64,000 bases of DNA from Diphasiastrum complanatum (lineage: Eukaryota; Streptophyta; Lycopodiopsida; Lycopodiales; Lycopodiaceae), in assembly GCA_029204225.1 (NCBI GenBank), contig CM055100.1:5001-69000 (forward strand), written 5' to 3'. Positions within the stretch are counted from its first letter, which is position 1, and every line of letters starts with the position of its first letter. The position numbers and the translations under genes were made by a program. Positions 58,247 through 64,000 of the stretch are shown one piece after another. The notes under the pieces were generated by a model that saw only the letters and a program-made list of their open reading frames with translations, searched no databases and was not told the DNA's origin.

Positions 58247-59814
58247 GGTATCAAAGTTTCAAGATCCAAATCGTGGGTCTCTCGCGTCTTCTTTTTCCAT
58301 AGCTCCTAGAAAGGTGGCACCCCTCTCCTAGGTGGAGGATCTTCTCTTCTCACTCGTTTAGGCTCCATTTTTTTGGAGATCGGATCATTAGCTTCCTCTT
58401 GCTTTAGAGACTCTATTCCAGGAGAGATTGCTATACTTTTCTTGCTTTTTGGATAATTGTTTGATTGTCTTATGTTCTTGACCTCACCCTATCACATATT
58501 CACCCTACAATTTTTTTTTCACCATGGATGATGCTTGCTTACAAGGTTTCTGCCAAAAATTTCGACTGAGTAATACTTCACTAGACCCCAGTAGAGGAGA
58601 GCTTGGTGATTTGTTTATCTAACACAATTCACGGCCTAAGGTACTTGTCCTGCACCACATGGGTAAGGTGTAGAGCTTTTAGGTAGCATGCACCTAGAAG
58701 TTGTAATTATAAGCTTGGACAAAATTTTTCCCATTGTAAATAGTCTCGTTGGATCTTGGCACATGTGGTGTGTTCTACTCCATATTGGTAGTTTGTTCTT
58801 TGGTAATTACTTTTATGATTCCTCTAGTTATATTTTGCCTTGATCTTGCATTAGAAGCTTGTTTGATCATCACTAATTGCTCTAGCCTTTCACACGTGTG
58901 AAAGCTAGAGAGAGAGTAATTGTCTCTCTCGCCCATAACTTTTTCAATATTGATTTGTACTCGAGGAAATTTGGTGGACATCATTTGTTCCTACTTACTA
59001 ACATACTTGTGAAGTTTCATGTCAACATTTTAGGGTTTTGAGCTCATGCCAAAATCTGAGTCTCACATGTGTGAAACTGATGCATACAATTAGGTTTTGG
59101 ACCGTACATGTCACGTACAACCTTGGGCTGAGGTCCATAGGTGTTTTTAGTCTTGATCCATCAATGTTTTGTGAAAATTCCAAATTTTCCTAGTGAAAAT
59201 TAGGTTTTCTATTTTTTGTTCTATACCAAAATTAGGATTTCCTAGTGAAAATTAGGGTTTTCTATACCAATCCATACAAAATCCCTACAATTGCACTGAA
59301 CTGTAATATAGTCTATACACTTTGTAGTGCAATGTTTTAGCTCTGATCTGAACCAAGTTTTGGGTCATTCAGACTTCGGAGCAAAACGTTATGATCATTT
59401 CCGTGTGGTATGTCAGTTTTCAGAATTTAGGATCCTTTACGACACTTCTAATGTTGTTTTATTGTTCTAACAATTGGTGCACATATCCCTTTTAATACCT
59501 TTTATGGAGGAAGGCTTTCCTTGCAATGTATCTTACTCCAAACACCTAGCCCTACAAGCTCGTTAGCTCTTGAGATAGCCCAGATGTTCTTCTCACCAGT
59601 CTCTCTCGACTTCATAAACAAAGTATTTATAGCTCACTGTCACTAGAATCGCATCCGATGAACTCTGATCAGATCCGACAAACCCTTTTTTATAGAATTC
59701 CTATCGAAAATATAATTCTATTCTAAGATACTATCAATCACATATTTCAAAAAATATCAAAAAAACAAACAAACAAACAAACAAAACAACAAAAAAAGAG
59801 TTGAATTAGTTCTC
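58247..59814. other. Leader region before gypsy gag
   Basis: Contains a CACACGTGTG palindrome (about 58890) next to GAGAGAGAG...TCTCTCTC, resembling pieces of the copia LTRs, an ATTAGG-type direct repeat near 59200-59260, and a (CAAA)n run at 59765-59790. No gene recognised. Confidence 0.4.
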
Positions 59815-60512
59815 ATGGCCAAACTACCAAAAGAAGTTATGGATGAGTTCACACTGATCAATCATCCAAATGATGAGAACAAGCCCTACCATCTTATATC
59901 TCAGGTAAATCAAAATCTTGGACCATCCAGGTGGAGACCCAATCAATCTGAAAACTTGATGATCAACTTGTTCAACATGCTCACCATACCACCAGATCCG
60001 ATAAACGAACACCCAGATTGGTTCAATGGTAATGTGGAACCTCAACGATTTTTACAAGTCTTTGAGAATCCATGCAAAGTATATGGAGAATATACTGACA
60101 ACATACTTTTTTCAATGACCATGGTAGGTAAAGCACGAGAGTGGTTTTTTAACCTCGATCGTGATGATCGATCAGATTGGTCAAAGCTAAAAGAGTCTTT
60201 TATTAAACGCTTCCAACCTTTTAGACTCACATAAAGCCCAATTGTACATCTTAGTAATTTAAAAATAAAAAAAGATGAACGCGTACATGACTATATCGAG
60301 CGCTTCAAGCATCTCAGAAGTCAAGTCCAGGAATAGTCAGCTGATAAAATGTTGATTATATGGTTTATAGTTGGCCTTCCAAGACGCATTCGGAAAGAGC
60401 TTAAACCTATCGAAGAGTATTTTACTCTTAAGTATGCTATGTCCAATGCTATCCGTGAAGAAGATGAAGGGTTTGATGATGAGAACCATAAATCCAGAAA
60501 CACGAAGCCTTG
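59815..60512 (+). pseudogene. Ty3/gypsy gag
   Basis: The frame has DWFNGNVEPQRFLQVFENPC, AREWFFNLDRDDRSDWSKLK and FIKRFQPFRL, the gag domain. After a TAA at 60232 it continues KKDERVHDYIERFKHLRSQV and GLPRRIRKELKP. It matches the gag at 63.4-64.0 kb. A stop in the middle and a frame change near 60510 end it. Confidence 0.85.
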
Positions 60513-61069
60513 AAGAGAAACCATGAAATTTCAGAAGACGAAAACAACAAAAAGCTGTCAACACTCAAAGAAAGCGTTGATAAGATCCAAGATGAACTCC
60601 TCCAATCTAAACAACGGATGGACCTCATTTGGAATACATCTTGTAGACTCAACGTAGGCGTATCAATACAAAAAAAGGACAACCACAACGATAATGCCGG
60701 AGCTCCTGAGCAAAGCCGATCCAACAAGGTGCTGGTTTGGCATGCCATATCAAGGTTCCACCGTTGGCTCTCTCCACAAACCTGTCGTGGACTCCACATA
60801 TACTTAGTTGCCCCACTCGTCTTCTTATTTTTCTGAACCATTTTCATCTTAGCAACCTTCATTTTTTCCATTTGCTTATTCAACCACCTAAACATCCACT
60901 TCTAACACCATACCCACCACATCATCTCGTAAATCTGATGACCATTTTCTGAAACAGTTTGTTTCACCAACAACTCAATATAACCTCATAACTAACCCTC
61001 TACCGTCTACTCATAAACCCACTACCCTCTAACCCACTACCCTCTACTCGTAAACTCTTCTCACCTCAA

Positions 61070-61918
61070 TCACAACCTGATTTTTATTCTTTTGATCAAG
61101 ATCCATTTGATGAGACTGTGCAGCCCTCAATGGGACTTTCTTCATCTCTTCCAAAGCAAAAGAGTGACATCTTCACTTGATCAAGGTCTGAGCATTCAAC
61201 ACCAAGGATTCCTGATACAAAGAGTGCCACAACCTTGGATGACTATTTGGTAAGGCCCTCAAGGAAGCTACCCAAGAAGTCCATAGAGAACATAAAACGA
61301 CGATATGATGATCGAAAAGAGTCTGATGAATTCCAGAAGACATACAAGAAAGGAGAACGAGGGGGGACAAAGAAAGTAATCACTGAAGAATATTCCAAGC
61401 TCGATAGCCTCATGAACGCCTTATAACCACAACACTCTTGGAGGATCATGATGCTACTAAATAGTGACAAGCAGCTTCAAGAGTACCTAAGGGCACCAAG
61501 CTAGAAAAGGGTCGACCTCTTTTATGTGCCAATCAAGAGAAGAGACCCTTGGAAAAACACGAAACCAGCCGAGCGACAGGTCAATTGGCCTATTATTCCA
61601 GGAATTGACTCAAGCTCAACTTTTGTAAAGTATCAAGACATGCTACTAAAGTTTGGATATGCTTATAGGGGAAGTGCGGATACAGTAGTCCAAGAAAGTG
61701 CAAACTATTTCTTATCAATAGCCTTTCTCGTGACATTAGACTGCTATGGCAAAGGCTTTATTTTCAAACTACATTTACTTCTAGTAAGTACGTGTAGATG
61801 ATCGAGAAGTGGTATGAAAATAAGTTCACTCTGACAGTGAGTCAGAACTTCAATAGAACGAGCAGCATCAAAGGGTCAATCCAGAAGATTAAATTGACAC
61901 AGATAGCCTCCATCTCGA
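61070..61918 (+). pseudogene. Unrecognised decayed coding stretch
   Basis: Consecutive frames with coding character: an acidic/Ser-rich part, DDYLVRPSRKLPKKS with basic residues (about 61225-61425), then RDPWKNTKPAERQVNWP and YFLSIAFL...CYGKGFIFKLHL (61526-61801), and EKWYENKFTLTVSQNFN (about 61801-61918). Stops fall at about 61181, 61424, 61505 and 61799. Order and spacing suggest one protein of about 280 residues between gag and pol pieces. I do not recognise the family; it may belong to an LTR element or another integrated element. Confidence 0.4.
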
Positions 61919-61921
61919 TTT

Positions 61922-62239
61922 ATGGATGATCCGGCCTACGATTTTGTGCAGAAGCCAAACACAGTTCATGAGGCTATGTCAACACCTGATGCTGACCAGT
62001 GGAAGGCTGCCATGGATGCAAAATTCAATTTTCTCATTGAGAATCAAACATGGACTGTGACTGAGCTGCCAAAGGATCAAAATCTGATCCCATGCAAGTG
62101 GTTGTTTAAGGTGAAGTATGATGGTGAAGGTAAAATAAATCGATACGAAGCCAGATTGGTAGCCAAAGGTTTCTCCCAAACCTCAGATCTGGATTATTCT
62201 GAAACCTTTAGTCCTGTGGTAAAACATGCTCAATGTTAA
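61922..62239 (+). pseudogene. Copia reverse transcriptase N-terminal fragment
   Basis: VHEAMSTPDADQWKAAMDAK, ENQTWTVTELP, CKWLFKVKYDGEGKINRYEA and LVAKGFSQ...SETFSPVVK are the first boxes of copia RT. The frame ends before the catalytic YVDD. It lies between gypsy pieces, so it is a separate insertion or recombinant. Confidence 0.85.
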
Positions 62240-63396
62240 AAACTATGCAAACACAGTGAAAAATATAAAAATAAAAAATAAAACTCCGTGGCATGTGTAT
62301 TGTAAGCCCATGTATGACTATTTGCCAATAAACTTCTACTATGGCATGTGTTTTGTGAGTCCATGGGTAGGAGCTTAAACAAATAAAATAACTTAAACTT
62401 AGACTTAAGAAAACTTAAGCTTAGAAAGATTCTAAGTTATCTTATGTCTAGAATTAGAAATCCTAAAGTTCTAAAGTTCTAAGTTAAAATGTTAGAAGTC
62501 TTAGAATGGCTAGTTTAGATACTAATCCCATAAGCTAGTGGATGCTTATGGAAGGCCCTTCTTGTTATAAGAAGAGAGGCATTTCTCTTGTAAAGAACAC
62601 TTTTTTGACCAAAGAGGTATATCAGATTTCGCTGAGCTGTTTGCAACCATAACAAACCCTGATTTTTCATTCTATCACCTCCACAAATTCTGACCTTACT
62701 CAGATTTTCTGAAAACACCTTGTTATACTATCAAAATCCATTGTTTTTCAACCAAATCTACAAATCGTTGGCTTTACTAAGGCTAGATCTATCAAAGATC
62801 AGTCCTCCAGCAGCTCCGCGAATTCTATCTCAGAGATTTATATGTTTTCTGTCAAAAAAATATTTGTTCCACCATTTCCCTTGACTGTCAACAAAACACT
62901 TTATCAGAAATCGTAGATAGTACCATGAAATCGTTCACACTCTAAATGATTACTATACATCCTCTGCGAATTCTGTTTTTATAAAAAAAAAAATCCAAAA
63001 ATCAATATTTTATCAATAAAACTCCCTATCAGAAATCGTCGGCCATACCACGAGATCGCCCACAGTCTGTACGATTTCTTGTCATCTTCTGTGAATTCTA
63101 TCTCGTAAAAAAATTCCAAGAAAATAAAATAAAAAAGTATTTTGACAGAGAGCACTTTTGTCAAAATTCGCGAGTGCTGTAGTCTGATATATCTAACTGT
63201 CCATGATTTCCAATATTATCCATGATTTCTATTACTCCAGAAAAGTCTAGTTTTTTTTTAAAATTCTCCAATCTGCAAGAAAACTGACTTTTGACCTTTT
63301 TTGACCAAGTACAGTACTATCTTGATTATTTGTACTGTTTCTCAAAATTGCATTGTCTCGAGATTGTGCTTAATCTTCCAATCTTGCTCCTCCACA
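62240..63396. repeat. Leader region with degenerate tandem repeats
   Basis: GGCATGTG(T)...CCATG direct repeats lie near 62290 and 62343. From about 62760 to 63180 units of about 130-145 bp recur, each with (TC)TGCGAATTCT(A/G)T...TAAAAAAA and TCAGAAATCGT(A/C)G...CCA-GA-ATCG. These resemble the long non-coding leaders of gypsy elements and precede the gag at 63.4 kb. Confidence 0.5.
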
Positions 63397-64000
63397 ATTA
63401 GAACGTAGAATTCCACGTATTGATGCCCCAAAGTACGATGGAGGATCTGACCTAGTTAGATTTCTCCGAGACTTTGATAATGCATGCCGTTTCTATGGAG
63501 ATACCTCTAAAACCAAAAAGCTTTGACTAGTACCCTATGGAATAGCCAAAGAGTGGTATTTCAACCTTGAAGCTCTTGATCTTACTTCTTGGACTATCCT
63601 CAAGGACGCTCTCATCAAGCATTTCAAACCATCTAAACTGACTCAGACCCCTTTCATCCAAATCACCCATATTAAGATGCGTCGCGAAGAGTCGGTTCAA
63701 AACTACATTGAGCGTTTTAAACGTCTCAAGGTAGAATGTATTGACGAAAATATCACCAAAAGAATGGCCATCAAATCTGATGATGACTTTGATAATCGTG
63801 AAAAGAAATCTAAGAATCCTGAACGTCTTAACCACCCGAAGCATGAAAATACTGCCCAATCTTCTGAACTTCTGCATCAAATGGAAACTTAGCAGAAAGC
63901 TCAACAAACTCATATGGATAAACTCATTGCTGATTTCCAAACCACCATGAAAAATATTGTTGACAATTTTTTTCCAGCAAGAGAGAATGTTTGGTGTCTG
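63397..64000 (+). pseudogene. Second Ty3/gypsy gag, running off the window
   Basis: The frame reads RIPRIDAPKYDGGSDLVRFL, AKEWYFNLEALDLTSW, LIKHFKPSKLTQ and VQNYIERFKRLKVECIDEN. It is the same domain as at 59.8-60.5 kb but diverged. A TGA at about 63525 and a TAG at about 63890 interrupt it. The rest of the element lies beyond the window. Confidence 0.85.

Overview
The window looks like plant nuclear DNA. It has interstitial telomere-type (CCCTAAA)n repeats, one long DYW-class pentatricopeptide (PPR) gene with an organelle-targeting-like N terminus, GT-AG introns, a two-exon relic of an organellar oligopeptidase gene, and a dense load of decayed Ty1/copia and Ty3/gypsy retrotransposons. The PPR gene has near-identical internal repeats and an OSB-type 'PDF' motif spliced onto its front. 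To me that points to a fern or another seedless vascular plant, but this is inference; no taxon-specific marker was found.

Layout. 0-1.2 kb: telomere-like repeats, a CT microsatellite and a foldback region. 1.6-5.2 kb: the PPR-DYW gene, the only gene here that looks intact. 5.6-7.3 kb: a compound microsatellite and a decayed copia LTR/gag. 7.7-16.1 kb: two copies (A and B) of an unusual convergent gene pair, head to head around 2 kb of paired divergent promoters. 16.1-32.8 kb: copia fragments, a gypsy element, a second small 'Z' fragment, nested copia elements and a tandem array of about 226 bp units. 35.8-44.4 kb: a third copy (C) of the gene pair, split by a 5.0 kb copia insertion. 44.5-52.4 kb: gag fragments, an inverted pair of repeat arms, a 204 bp GA tract and a copia element with a mutated integrase and no reverse transcriptase. 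55.9-56.6 kb: the oligopeptidase relic. 58-64 kb: gypsy gag and copia RT fragments plus an unrecognised decayed coding stretch.

The most interesting content is the gene pair, here called X and Y, with a small companion Z. In all three copies X and Y are convergent. Y begins with a histone H3-like fold, continues through a Pro/Ser/basic linker, and in copies A and C ends in a split Ulp1-like (C48 family) cysteine-protease domain with the PQQ-x5-CGW core. X is unrecognised except for a C-terminal segment whose spacing looks like a ubiquitin-type beta-grasp. Introns sit at matching places between copies. Copy B's H3 tail keeps ARTK at the start but has no K9 equivalent. All three copies carry stops or frameshifts, so they are relics of a family that must have intact members elsewhere. 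Whether the family is a mobile element or a duplicated chromosomal locus is not settled by this sequence.

Working picture (inference): X with a ubiquitin-like end and Y with a Ulp-like protease fused to a histone could form one chromatin-directed system, driven by divergent G-box-rich promoters whose leaders carry a repeated GATATCGC...GCGC motif.
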